Virus record (IMG/VR): IMGVR_UViG_3300029267_002381
Location: 1 to 62,371 of that record
From: a virus
Reading direction: 5' to 3' (one strand)
Length of the DNA stretch: 62,371 nt
Part shown: in pieces, positions 15,166-22,376 of the stretch
How positions within the stretch are numbered: the first letter of the stretch is position 1
Layout of the letters: every line of letters begins with the position of its first letter
Position numbers and translations under genes: made by a program
Notes under the pieces: model-generated
Told to the model about the DNA's origin: nothing
Seen by the model: only the letters and a program-made list of their open reading frames with translations
Database searches by the model: none

Positions 15166-15267
15166 GTGCCGAAGGATGGCAAAGTACTTCCTGACGGAGC
15201 AGTTATGCCCCAACGGTGGGTCGCGCATACCGTTAATAACGCGGAAGAAAGGAGAAATGATGAATAA
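15166..15267 (+). CDS. 33-residue ORF
   Basis: GTG start 9 bases after AGGAGGT; encodes MPKDGKVLPDGAVMPQRWV... and overlaps the next gene. The good ribosome-binding site favours translation. An alternative longer frame from 15143 has no site of its own. Confidence 0.42.
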   Translation: MPKDGKVLPDGAVMPQRWVAHTVNNAEERRNDE

Positions 15268-15565
15268 ATTAAAATTACGACAAGAATTAAGTAAGCTCAC
15301 GGCCGATGCAAATGAAGCTATTGGTAGAGTAAAAGAAAAAAAGGTTGAAATGGGATGTCAGGGGGGTGCTGTCAATTGGGCTGATTTGCGTTGTGTAGAG
15401 GCTCAATATGTGCTGAGTTATCATCAAGGGGGCAAAGAATTGTATGCTCTATATCGAGTTGTAATAGAGGAAGCTTCGCCGAGTTGCACTCCATTTCAAA
15501 GTGCCGTTAGAATACTATTAAGAAAAAAGGGATGGGATAAAATTATTGTTGATACCGAATGGTGA
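15260..15565 (+). CDS. Protein of unknown function
   Basis: 101 residues from the ATG at 15260 (AAGGAG 5 bases upstream). Helical N-terminus (LRQELSKLTADANEAIGRVK), then beta strands (YVLSYHQGGKELYALYRVVI). No family recognised. Confidence 0.6.
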   Translation: MNKLKLRQELSKLTADANEAIGRVKEKKVEMGCQGGAVNWADLRCVEAQYVLSYHQGGKELYALYRVVIEEASPSCTPFQSAVRILLRKKGWDKIIVDTEW

Positions 15566-15587
15566 CCACGCAGAGAAGGAGCGAAAG

Positions 15588-15644
15588 ATGGAATGGATAA
15601 GCGTTGAGGAAAGATTGCCGAAAAAGAAAGAGGTAAAGCCATGA
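15588..15644 (+). pseudogene. DUF551 gene remnant
   Basis: Encodes 18 residues, MEWISVEERLPKKKEVKP. EWISVEERLP is the standard opening of DUF551 proteins, which are usually about 60 residues or more, so this looks like the surviving start of one, cut off by the membrane protein gene that follows (ATGA overlap). A good site (AAGGAG) precedes it, so it may still be translated. Confidence 0.55.
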
Positions 15645-15901
15645 AAAAAAGTCGAATTTTTTGGTTGTCCTGGTATTTGATTTTGTTTGGCGTAGTCGTC
15701 TTTGCTGGCCATCAGCTATGTTTACTTAGACAAGAAGATGCTGCGATTAAAGAAATGTCCGCTACCGATAGACCGATATATTGGGCTGATTTTTGGGTTT
15801 CTGATTCGCTTGGCAATCAGTATCGAGTAGGATTTTGGCCGATAAAAGATGTTGACGGGGTGGAAGCGGGCAAAGTTGTTTATTATAAAGTTCCAGAGTA
15901 A
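15641..15901 (+). CDS. Small membrane-anchored protein
   Basis: 86 residues: one N-terminal transmembrane helix (IFWLSWYLILFGVVVFAG) then a soluble beta-rich part (ADFWVSDSLGNQYRVGFWP). Probably inner membrane with the C-terminus outside the cytoplasm. Function unknown. Confidence 0.6.
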   Translation: MKKSRIFWLSWYLILFGVVVFAGHQLCLLRQEDAAIKEMSATDRPIYWADFWVSDSLGNQYRVGFWPIKDVDGVEAGKVVYYKVPE

Positions 15902-15918
15902 AGGAATAAAGTAATTAA

Positions 15919-16143
15919 ATGTCGGTAATAAGGGTTTATCAACTACACTGTAATGGCGAGGATTGTCGAAAGACATTCATTTTCTCAAATAAGTCTGTCC
16001 GGAGACTTCGAAGGGACGCAAAAGAGGTTGGTTGGCAACAGGTTTATACGGGAAGGGGTGAAAGTATTGATCTTTGTCCAGAATGTGTAAGAAAGATAGA
16101 ATTAAATGAGCGGAAACGGAAAATACGCACCCGAATACATTAG
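15919..16143 (+). CDS. Small zinc-binding protein
   Basis: 74 residues. CNGEDCRKTF and LCPECVRKIE give two Cys pairs about 40 residues apart, a zinc-finger pattern seen in small phage and host proteins with a basic tail (NERKRKIRTR). Overlaps the next gene by 38 bases. Confidence 0.6.
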   Translation: MSVIRVYQLHCNGEDCRKTFIFSNKSVRRLRRDAKEVGWQQVYTGRGESIDLCPECVRKIELNERKRKIRTRIH

Positions 16144-16435
16144 AAAAAGACGTAATGAGTTGAATCTTACACAAAAAGTCTGTGCGGGTATTGCAGGTGT
16201 ACATCTGAACACATGGAAAAAGTGGGAACGTGGTTTAATAAAACCGAGTCCAAATTCACGCATGAAAATAGACATAGCTATAGGCGACACCATAAAATTA
16301 ACACCTCAAGAAACCCGAAAAGTAATGAATGTCATAGTGCGCTGTGGAATTTATATTGATGGATTGACGCAAAAACAAAAAGATGATTTTGCTGAAGTAT
16401 ACGATATGCTTAATGAGAAACCTGGGGAACTTTGA
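16106..16435 (+). CDS. HTH (XRE-type) DNA-binding protein
   Basis: 109 residues. The helix-turn-helix spans about residues 12-38: RKRRNELNLTQKVCAGIAG followed by LNTWKKWERG, the Cro/C1 or MqsA-like layout (LTQ...AG...TW.KWE.G). The C-terminus is helical. A regulator within the accessory region; its target is unknown. Confidence 0.78.
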   Translation: MSGNGKYAPEYIRKRRNELNLTQKVCAGIAGVHLNTWKKWERGLIKPSPNSRMKIDIAIGDTIKLTPQETRKVMNVIVRCGIYIDGLTQKQKDDFAEVYDMLNEKPGEL

Positions 16436-16651
16436 ATGAGCCAGCAAAAACCAATCTTAAAAATATACTGTGAATGCTGCGATAGCATGCAAGAATTTAT
16501 TATCTGTCCGTTAGTGCAGCATGAAGATTGTCTGGAATACGGATACTGGGGAGACATTATCTGTAAGAGATGTAATTTTGTCATAGCCACACTTTCGTCG
16601 ACCGAAGAAGGCGAATACGAAATCTTGTTTATGCGATTCTCAGGCCGATAA
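16436..16651 (+). CDS. Small Cys-rich protein
   Basis: 71 residues. CECCDSMQEF and CKRCNF give a zinc ribbon with a helical insert between. It starts directly after the HTH gene's stop. Function unknown. Confidence 0.58.
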   Translation: MSQQKPILKIYCECCDSMQEFIICPLVQHEDCLEYGYWGDIICKRCNFVIATLSSTEEGEYEILFMRFSGR

Positions 16652-16652
16652 A

Positions 16653-16799
16653 ATGAAAAAGTTAACGAGATGTATTTTAAAATATATCATCTACCCGATA
16701 GGTATGGCCTGGGGAATATTTTGTGGTCTAATGGGATTTGTCTTCCTTGGGCCGAAGTTTATTAATGTTATTAAATATTTGAAGGAGAGGTCAAGATGA
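16653..16799 (+). CDS. 48-residue membrane protein
   Basis: Single hydrophobic segment (YPIGMAWGIFCGLMGFVFLG) with basic ends. Function unknown. Begins 1 base after the previous stop. A further short frame (from 16796) precedes the glycosyltransferase. Confidence 0.5.
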   Translation: MKKLTRCILKYIIYPIGMAWGIFCGLMGFVFLGPKFINVIKYLKERSR

Positions 16800-16829
16800 A
16801 GATACGGTTGTATTCAAAGGTGAAAATCA

Positions 16830-17783
16830 ATGAAATCCGCACATAAAATTTGGCTGTTAATTTTCCTCGTTTTCTGTATGATCTGGCTGATCCCTCATTC
16901 AGTCCCCAACTACGATGGGGATACAGACTTCCCCTGGAATTTCGTGCCAGCAGTGAAAGGTGAACACGTCGATCAGTTTCACGGATTCGTCTACACCTAT
17001 ACCCTTAAAGTTTTTCACGAAGTCTGGGGTGATTGGATGATGTCAGGTCGGATGATTTCAGCGTTATCAATGGCACTAAGTCTATTCTTCATCTTTCAAC
17101 TGACGGGCTGGACGGGAGTTATTTTACTGTTGATAAGTCCCCTGTTCTGGTGGTGTTCCTACCATTTGACGACTGACTCGTTGGCGTGGTTGTTTATGTG
17201 CGGTGCATATTGGGGTTGGTGTGATGGCTGTTGGATAAACGGATTATCAAAATTTAACAATTCCTCCCTGGGTGTGAATATTTTCTTTGTATTGTCGGGG
17301 GTCTATGCCGGTCTTGCGTTTTGTACTCGTTATCCCATGATATTGTTATTAATCTTAACGTTGTTCATCCCTTGGCGTAAGATTTGGCTATTTTTAGTTC
17401 CGTTTTTGAGTCTTGTCGGGTTTCAGGGATTTTTAAACCTGAGAAACGGATTCGGGATCCTTGGAAATAATTTCGGGATGAACGTCATGCAGAAAGGCAC
17501 GGCCTTGAACTTCGGGGCGATCCTGAAAAATCTCTGGCTATTCCCGATTCAGTTTATGTCTGAAATGTGGCCGCTGTTTGGGATAGTGTTAGTCTTGGCG
17601 TTTTATGAATTGGTTAGACAGAAGCGTTGGGAGTTAATTATAATTGGTGTGGTGATGATCGGGACGGTGAGCTTGACGTTTTATTCAATGCGGTTTTTCC
17701 TGCCGGTGATGTTGCCGGTTTTAATTGGGGCAAGTTTGTTTATAAGGAGATTAAGCCATGAAATGTGCGATAGTGTTGGCTGA
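16830..17783 (+). CDS. GT-C (PMT/ArnT-like) membrane glycosyltransferase, membrane part
   Basis: 317 residues, about eight to nine membrane segments. An acidic loop after the first helix (PNYDGDTDFPWNF) sits where GT-C enzymes carry catalytic Asp. These enzymes move a sugar from a polyprenyl phosphate to a lipid or glycan outside the inner membrane. The last natural residues are about SLFIRR; the remaining dozen (LSHEMCDSVG) come from reading into the next gene. The missing last helix and soluble domain appear at 18033, so the enzyme looks split. Likely role: modifying host surface glycan in lysogens. Confidence 0.7.
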   Translation: MKSAHKIWLLIFLVFCMIWLIPHSVPNYDGDTDFPWNFVPAVKGEHVDQFHGFVYTYTLKVFHEVWGDWMMSGRMISALSMALSLFFIFQLTGWTGVILLLISPLFWWCSYHLTTDSLAWLFMCGAYWGWCDGCWINGLSKFNNSSLGVNIFFVLSGVYAGLAFCTRYPMILLLILTLFIPWRKIWLFLVPFLSLVGFQGFLNLRNGFGILGNNFGMNVMQKGTALNFGAILKNLWLFPIQFMSEMWPLFGIVLVLAFYELVRQKRWELIIIGVVMIGTVSLTFYSMRFFLPVMLPVLIGASLFIRRLSHEMCDSVG

Positions 17784-18036
17784 CGGAGTAAAGCAAATAA
17801 TGTTTGCCCCTGAAAACGAAAATGAAAAGCAAGCTTTACAAATGATTACGGTAGCCGATGATATTACAATTGAAACGAAACATGGTTCTTTTTATGAAAA
17901 TTATGGTAACGTTTTGGGTTATAAAGTTAATTTTTGTCACGGCGGATGGTTAAGAGCGTTTGCAGATGATGATTGCGTAATGCTTGTTTTAACACCCAAG
18001 AAAAAAGAAGATTCTCGAAAGGGAAAAGACGAATGA
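17758..18036 (+). CDS. Small phage protein lying between two glycosyltransferase parts
   Basis: 92 residues with its own AAGGAGATTAAGCC. Beta-rich (CAIVLADGVKQIMFAPENE), resembling small phage proteins of unknown function. It overlaps the end of the first glycosyltransferase part and the start of the second by ATGA, as if inserted between them. Confidence 0.65.
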   Translation: MKCAIVLADGVKQIMFAPENENEKQALQMITVADDITIETKHGSFYENYGNVLGYKVNFCHGGWLRAFADDDCVMLVLTPKKKEDSRKGKDE

Positions 18037-18407
18037 AAATAACGATAATAGCAATAATCCTGATTAGTGCCTTTGTCGTTGCAGTCAACATCGATCGATG
18101 GGCAGACCTTCAGGACGAGGGTTTGGTCTACTTAGGCCAGGCCAAAACAAAGCTCAACTTAACCGGAACCCTAACAGCGAGAAAGGCAAATCAAGCTTTT
18201 ATGCTGGGCTTAAAGTTTCGGTGCATCCCCCAAGACATAGAGACGCAAGATTTTATACCCTGGTGTAAAAGTAATGATGTTCAGTACATTTTTTGGGGAC
18301 GCTTAGAGGCACAATCCAGACCTCAACTGTCAAGACTGGAATGGCTTAAAGACTGTGAGGTTATTTGGCATCTTGAAAATTGGGGAATTATAGCGAGGGT
18401 GAAATGA
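18033..18407 (+). CDS. Glycosyltransferase C-terminal part (membrane helix plus soluble domain)
   Basis: 124 residues: one membrane helix (ITIIAIILISAFVVAVN) then a soluble domain ending CEVIWHLENWGIIARVK. Helix plus soluble tail is what usually ends PMT/ArnT-type enzymes, and the upstream protein stops just before it. Most likely both make one functional split enzyme. Its last bases are repeated at 19069-19101. Confidence 0.55.
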   Translation: MKITIIAIILISAFVVAVNIDRWADLQDEGLVYLGQAKTKLNLTGTLTARKANQAFMLGLKFRCIPQDIETQDFIPWCKSNDVQYIFWGRLEAQSRPQLSRLEWLKDCEVIWHLENWGIIARVK

Positions 18408-18410
18408 AAA
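18380..18410 (+). repeat. 31-bp direct repeat, copy 1
   Basis: TTGGGGAATTATAGCGAGGG plus GTGAAATGAAAA-like sequence covering the end of one gene and the start of the next; the second copy is at 19069-19101 with one substitution and a 2-base insertion. The repeats bracket about 690 bases. Confidence 0.85.
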
Positions 18411-18793
18411 TATATAAAATATTTGATTATGTTTATGGTGTTGATTTAATTGTCATTATAGGTAAATGGGAAGATTATCAAAGATATTTAAAGAGGAGTT
18501 GGGATGTTGAGATGGAAGAATGGCAATATCAGGCAGGACAGGCATCGCACTTGATAAGAACAAAAGATGGTTTTCAGACAAACGTAGTATGGCTAAAGAA
18601 TTTTAAATGGTGCGTTGAGGATTATGCTGTTCTCGCCCACGAAATATTACATTCTGTTCAGGCTACAGTGAAGCGAGTTAAAATTGAACCTGACTCAGAA
18701 GCGGTTAATTATTATTTTCAATATTTGTTTCGGACTGCATTGAGGAAAATTAAAAAAGGAAATGTTAAAAGAAAAAGGTCATCCCATGATTAG
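18404..18793 (+). CDS. Zincin-like metallopeptidase
   Basis: 129 residues; the ATG at 18404 overlaps the previous stop. It has the HExxH zinc motif (AHEILHSVQ, near residue 86) and a downstream Glu (PDSEAVNYYFQYLF) that fits the third zinc ligand. A domain of this kind occurs in many phages and may act on peptides or be inactive. It is the first gene inside the repeat-bracketed block. Confidence 0.7.
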   Translation: MKIYKIFDYVYGVDLIVIIGKWEDYQRYLKRSWDVEMEEWQYQAGQASHLIRTKDGFQTNVVWLKNFKWCVEDYAVLAHEILHSVQATVKRVKIEPDSEAVNYYFQYLFRTALRKIKKGNVKRKRSSHD

Positions 18794-18863
18794 ATATGTC
18801 AATCAGACAAGATTAGAGCAATATTTACTGGGAAATCTTATTATTGGGGTGAACAATAAGTAG
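18786..18863 (+). CDS. 25-residue ORF
   Basis: Overlaps the end of the metallopeptidase gene; encodes MIRYVNQTRLEQYLLGNLII... There is no clear ribosome-binding site. Weak call, listed because of the gap it fills. Confidence 0.2.
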   Translation: MIRYVNQTRLEQYLLGNLIIGVNNK

Positions 18864-18879
18864 GGCTCTTAAACCTTGG

Positions 18880-18957
18880 ATGGGGAAAATGGTTTTTTCA
18901 ATAATAGTATTATGCGTAGCGATAATTTCATTGATAGTTGCTCTTTGGGATGATTAG
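18880..18957 (+). CDS. 25-residue hydrophobic peptide
   Basis: MGKMVFSIIVLCVAIISLIV then ALWDD: a single membrane helix, as in small phage membrane peptides. No strong ribosome-binding site. Confidence 0.3.
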   Translation: MGKMVFSIIVLCVAIISLIVALWDD

Positions 18958-18985
18958 ATATAATGGTGATTTGGGGAAATTGAGA

Positions 18986-19111
18986 ATGAAACCAGAAAAA
19001 ATCGGCAGAGGCTTCGGTGAAATTATTAATTTAGCAGTCATTGCTCTTTTGGTTGCCAAGTGCGAAGGTTGGGGATTTATAGCGAGGGTGAAAAATGAAA
19101 AAGAAAATTAA
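18986..19111 (+). CDS. 41-residue ORF ending in a glycosyltransferase-like tail
   Basis: One hydrophobic segment (IINLAVIALLVAK) then CEGWGFIARVK, which copies the end of the 18033 protein (ENWGIIARVK). The match is due to the direct repeat at 19069, so the frame is probably a chimera made by recombination. Confidence 0.4.
   Translation: MKPEKIGRGFGEIINLAVIALLVAKCEGWGFIARVKNEKEN
19069..19101 (+). repeat. 31-bp direct repeat, copy 2
   Basis: Second copy of 18380-18410, now at the start of the 19095 gene. Confidence 0.85.
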
Positions 19112-19310
19112 AACAGATTTAACGCAATCATTTAAAGAATTAATACAGCTAAGAAAAAGAAAGTTGGCGAATATAATGTCCGAATGGATATTAGATATAA
19201 TTGATCAACGGTATTTATCGGAAGAAATACATATACTTAGTCTAAAAGAGCAAGTGAAAAAATTAAGCGATAAGCTATATGATAAATTAAAAAAGACAGG
19301 TTTTTATTAA
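19095..19310 (+). CDS. Small helical protein
   Basis: 71 residues after GAGGGTG, almost wholly charged helix (LTQSFKELIQLRKRKLANIM; LKEQVKKLSDKLYDKLKK). Probably a coiled coil. Function unknown. Confidence 0.55.
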   Translation: MKKKIKTDLTQSFKELIQLRKRKLANIMSEWILDIIDQRYLSEEIHILSLKEQVKKLSDKLYDKLKKTGFY

Positions 19311-19344
19311 TGGTAAAAAATGAATAAACAAAAAAGGCGATAAC

Positions 19345-19623
19345 ATGAATAACTACATCACCCAAAAGCATTTAAAACGGTTACGAGAATTAGTCGGTCA
19401 GGGTAGAATATGGGTTGTGATTACAAATCCCGGGAAAGTTTTGAAATGGCCCGGGCCGTATGGTAGAGAAATGAGAACAAAGTACGGAAAAGTAACGGCA
19501 CGACAGGCGAGGAATAGTGACATTGAGTACGTTGAGAAAATGAACGGCACGATCGGGTGTGCGTATTACAAAGGATTCTTTATTGCTGAGAATGGAAAGT
19601 TAATAGAATTGGAGCAGCCATGA
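19345..19623 (+). CDS. Protein of unknown function
   Basis: 92 residues, Gly/Tyr-rich and basic (NPGKVLKWPGPYGREMRTKY). It overlaps the next gene by ATGA. No recognisable family. Confidence 0.6.
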   Translation: MNNYITQKHLKRLRELVGQGRIWVVITNPGKVLKWPGPYGREMRTKYGKVTARQARNSDIEYVEKMNGTIGCAYYKGFFIAENGKLIELEQP

Positions 19624-19850
19624 CACAATTTATAGAATGTCCTAAATGTGGTTCTTCAAAAACAAGAGTCAAAGAAACTCGGAAAACATTCCAGAAAGAA
19701 GGAGTGACCAGAAAAAGACGATGTGAGGAATGCGGACATATTTTTTCTGAGGTTTCGGTGATTATAAACCAGAAACCAGTAACCCATGAAGTGATTTTGG
19801 ACAACAAAAGAACAAGGGTGTTTTTGCCGATAGATAAAAAGGAGGGTTGA
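19620..19850 (+). CDS. NrdR-like zinc ribbon protein
   Basis: 76 residues. ECPKCGSSKTRVKETRKTF followed by RKRRCEECGHIFSEVSV matches the zinc-ribbon half of NrdR (CPxCG...R-RRRCExCG..F). NrdR's ATP cone is absent, so it may be a DNA-binding regulator or an antagonist of host NrdR; that is inference. Confidence 0.65.
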   Translation: MTQFIECPKCGSSKTRVKETRKTFQKEGVTRKRRCEECGHIFSEVSVIINQKPVTHEVILDNKRTRVFLPIDKKEG

Positions 19851-19852
19851 GG

Positions 19853-20029
19853 GTGGAGCTAGAAAGAGATAAGCTTGAGCCGAGCCGTTATGCGTATTTG
19901 AATATTGAAGATTCAAAATTATATGACAGCGTAAAAAATAGTGAAGACCCAAAGGATAAGCAGATTAAAAGATTATTAGAAGAAAAGGCAAGGGGGGAGC
20001 AGGCAGCACATTGCAGATGTAAGTGGTAG
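19853..20029 (+). CDS. Small charged protein
   Basis: 58 residues from GTG 19853, 7 bases after GGAGG; a TTG at 19847 is the alternative. Acidic and helical, ending HCRCKW. Function unknown; last gene of the operon. Confidence 0.5.
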   Translation: MELERDKLEPSRYAYLNIEDSKLYDSVKNSEDPKDKQIKRLLEEKARGEQAAHCRCKW

Positions 20030-20074
20030 GGAAAAAACGTTGACACAAACCCACCTAAATAGCATAAACGCCTA

Positions 20075-20103
20075 TTGACATTAATTTATATAATGCGTAC
20101 ATT
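20075..20103 (+). promoter_or_regulatory. Candidate promoter
   Basis: TTGACA (20075-20080), 17-base spacer, TACATT (20098-20103). It also fits the TTG-N20-TAnnTTTG style of Bacteroidota. It would transcribe the 39-residue ORF and end at the terminator at 20240. Confidence 0.5.
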
Positions 20104-20133
20104 CAGATAGTTGAATATGCGCATTTTTTTATA

Positions 20134-20253
20134 ATGGATGAAGATGCGGACACCGAAACAAAAGATATTTTTCAAGAGTTTGAGACACCAGACCTTGAAA
20201 AGATGCTTCGTTTTATGGGATATGAATTAGAAATAGAAAGCCCCGCCGAATAA
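20134..20253 (+). CDS. 39-residue acidic ORF
   Basis: MDEDADTETKDIFQEFETPD... acidic helix. No Shine-Dalgarno site, but it lies between a candidate promoter and a terminator that overlaps its stop. The frame stays open upstream to 20068 without a usual start, so the gene may be truncated. Confidence 0.4.
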   Translation: MDEDADTETKDIFQEFETPDLEKMLRFMGYELEIESPAE

Positions 20254-20266
20254 GGCAGGGCTTTTT
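20240..20266 (+). terminator. Rho-independent terminator, possibly bidirectional
   Basis: GCCCCGCC/GGCAGGGC stem (one mismatch), 6-base loop, then TTTTT. It separates the rightward accessory operon from the leftward one, and the other strand also has a T-rich flank. Confidence 0.8.
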
Positions 20267-20337
20267 GCCAGCCCCTCCTGCAAGGTTGCGAGTCCGAGGA
20301 GAAGGGGCAAGGCGTTTCTTTGACAAGACGGGAGTTT

Positions 20338-20649
20338 TTAAGCTTCTTCGATCTGGTCCCCAAAGTATTTATCGGCTGCTTCTTCGCCGCCGTGGGTTTG
20401 CAGGAACCGGAAAGCATCGGTATCGGAGACAGGCTCGATTTTTTCGCCCCAGCCAAGGTTTGATCCGTGAGATGAGGCCATGTCGGTCATTGGCCCGCCA
20501 GTGTGGTGGATAAACCATGTACCTTTTTTGGTGCGATACAAATCTTTCGACCGACGGGCAAAATCGTTGGTATAATGTCCGTTGCTCCATCCGTAGATGT
20601 GGGTGGCAGTCTCCGTATTATACCGTTTGTTATTGATGATGGCTATCAT
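20338..20649 (-). CDS. Small plasmid/phage accessory protein
   Basis: 103 residues from the ATG at 20649 (AAGGAGAATACC upstream). Pattern MIAIINNKRYNTETATHIYG...DLYRTKKGTWFIHHTGGP...GWGEKIEPVSDTDAFRFL matches a small family I know from plasmids and phages, of unknown function. It is last in the leftward operon. Confidence 0.7.
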   Translation of the reverse strand: MIAIINNKRYNTETATHIYGWSNGHYTNDFARRSKDLYRTKKGTWFIHHTGGPMTDMASSHGSNLGWGEKIEPVSDTDAFRFLQTHGGEEAADKYFGDQIEEA

Positions 20650-20683
20650 GGTATTCTCCTTACGGCATACGTGCCGTCGTTGG

Positions 20684-20743
20684 TCAGGCTGGTTCCGCCA
20701 GCCCACCGGCCACAAGCAACATGCTTGCGGGTGTGTGTTCCAT
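20684..20743 (-). CDS. 19-residue ORF with strong ribosome-binding site
   Basis: MEHTPASMLLVAGGLAEPA follows AAGGAG at good spacing in the gap between two operon genes. It may be a microprotein or a leftover. Confidence 0.3.
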   Translation of the reverse strand: MEHTPASMLLVAGGLAEPA

Positions 20744-20764
20744 GGCTATTACTCCTTATGGTTA

Positions 20765-21748
20765 TCAATCGTAATAGGTATAAGCTGCACACTCGCCGTC
20801 GATGGATAATTTAAGCATGGATTTGTTTTTACATTCAGCTCCAGCCCAAAGACATAAAGAACATTGTTTTTTAATCTTTGGGGTGACCTCAGGGAATAAT
20901 TGGAAGTCGGCATCTTCAAAGCTTAAACCGTTTTCTTTCTGGTATTTGTCTTTGAGGTATATTTCGACGACTTGATGGGCTTTCCATTTGGCTGCATTAG
21001 TGAGGTGGAGTTGCCAGGCTTTGTTTCTTGGAGACCACCGGAAGCCACGGCGTTTTAATTCGGAGCGGATATTCGCGTCTGGCTTACCTGGAAAAACTAT
21101 TTGCAATCGGTTTTCTTCGGCGTTTTCGATGATCTCAACATCTCCAAAGGTTTCGGAATTGGTTACAGCGTTAAATTGGACGCTTAAATGTTCAAGGCGT
21201 TGTTTAGCTGACCGAATAGTTGCTCCAAGATTTGATAATTGCCAAGAAGCGAAAGGCTGTTTATTCCAGGAATAGTCATTGTCGATTTTGGTTTTCATTC
21301 GTTGAATTCCAGCATCATCCAAACCGAGAACTTTTAACTTTGAATCATCGCCCTTTTCGTAGGTTTTCCACGCCCTGTTAAAGACTTTCATCCGGTTTCG
21401 TTCTTCTTCAAGTTTAGTAATTTTTTCCTGTAGTTTGGTGAGTGCTTCGGGATCGTCAGAAGATATGGTTCGGTTGCTTTCGGCGGCATCGGCACGCTTG
21501 GTTAAATGGTCAGCCTTTTCTTGGAGCGCAATGGATTTGCCGAATTTGTTATGGATTTTGTTGCGGTAATTCCGGTCACGTTTTTCTGAGTGATGACCCA
21601 CAAGGATGGGTTGCCCGAAAGGTATTGCCCGTGCCATGTTATCAGCTTGTTCTCTTGTTTGTTGTGATTCTTCTTCGGCTTTTTCAGCACTTGCCCGTAA
21701 ACGCTCAATTCGGGCTTGTTTGCGGTCTTCATAATCTGCTTGAGGCAT
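20765..21748 (-). CDS. DUF3560 domain protein
   Basis: 327 residues. The N-terminal block (RKQARIERLRASAEKAEEES, then IPFGQPILVGHHSEKR) is the DUF3560 signature, found mostly on plasmids and mobile elements. A coiled coil follows, then a module with LKRRGFRWSPRNKAWQ, and a Cys-rich end (CSLCLWAGAECKNK). Its biochemical role is unknown; the family suggests exchange with plasmids. Confidence 0.85.
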   Translation of the reverse strand: MPQADYEDRKQARIERLRASAEKAEEESQQTREQADNMARAIPFGQPILVGHHSEKRDRNYRNKIHNKFGKSIALQEKADHLTKRADAAESNRTISSDDPEALTKLQEKITKLEEERNRMKVFNRAWKTYEKGDDSKLKVLGLDDAGIQRMKTKIDNDYSWNKQPFASWQLSNLGATIRSAKQRLEHLSVQFNAVTNSETFGDVEIIENAEENRLQIVFPGKPDANIRSELKRRGFRWSPRNKAWQLHLTNAAKWKAHQVVEIYLKDKYQKENGLSFEDADFQLFPEVTPKIKKQCSLCLWAGAECKNKSMLKLSIDGECAAYTYYD

Positions 21749-21766
21749 GATATACCTCCTTGTGAT

Positions 21767-21970
21767 TTATGAAAAGTCTGAAAGATTTCTGATTCTGAAC
21801 AGATCGACGGCGAATTCGTTTCCGGCCAAATCCCTGACGATCCATTCACCTGTTAAGTTGATCCTGACAAAGTGAGCCGAGTGTAAACGTTGATCCGAGT
21901 CCCAAAAGTCAACTCGTTTTCCCTGATGCTCTTGGGCTACATCGTGTAAAAAGGTTTCTTGTGCATTCAT
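21767..21970 (-). CDS. Small protein of unknown function
   Basis: 67 residues after AAGGAG. Beta-rich core (KRVDFWDSDQRLHSAHFVRI; GEWIVRDLAGNEFAVDL). It keeps company with the DUF3560 gene. No function known. Confidence 0.62.
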   Translation of the reverse strand: MNAQETFLHDVAQEHQGKRVDFWDSDQRLHSAHFVRINLTGEWIVRDLAGNEFAVDLFRIRNLSDFS

Positions 21971-21990
21971 GACGGCTTTCTCCTTGTGTT

Positions 21991-22221
21991 TTATGACATT
22001 GATTTTAGTAAAAATGAGCGAATATTGCCAGTGAGAACATAGCCCACATTGTCGTATATGCAGACAAAGTTATTTTTCTTTGTGCGACGGAAATATATTT
22101 CAGGAGTAGGGGAAAAGGGCAATTTATCGGAAGAAACCCATATCTGTAAAGCCTTCCCATAATCAGAACGAAAAACATTAATACGCTCACAGTCATTTAC
22201 ATTTATTCGTATCCACTTCAT
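21991..22221 (-). CDS. Small protein of unknown function
   Basis: 76 residues, beta-rich (MKWIRINVNDCERINVF; EIYFRRTKKNNFVCIYDN). The ribosome-binding site is weak (GGTGAT), and it starts 6 bases after the upstream gene's stop, so it may be coupled. Confidence 0.55.
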   Translation of the reverse strand: MKWIRINVNDCERINVFRSDYGKALQIWVSSDKLPFSPTPEIYFRRTKKNNFVCIYDNVGYVLTGNIRSFLLKSMS

Positions 22222-22227
22222 TTTATA

Positions 22228-22356
22228 TCACCATGACAGTAAAAGAGATTTGATTCGATTCCAAAGTTTCAGAAGAGCAAAAATGATGATGTTTTTGTGT
22301 GACGGGACGATAACCTCATCATCAAGAGCGGAGTAGTCAACATGTTTATATTTCAT
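22228..22356 (-). CDS. 42-residue protein, first gene of the leftward operon
   Basis: ATG preceded by TGAGGTATATC. Polar first half and a hydrophobic, basic second half (NIIIFALLKLWNRIKSLLLSW), possibly a membrane-associated helix. It directly follows the structured leader. Confidence 0.5.
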   Translation of the reverse strand: MKYKHVDYSALDDEVIVPSHKNIIIFALLKLWNRIKSLLLSW

Positions 22357-22376
22357 GATATACCTCAATATAAAAT

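Noticed and set aside
20338-22356. Plasmid replication or partition module
   Set aside because: DUF3560 is plasmid-associated, but no rep or par gene or iterons are visible.
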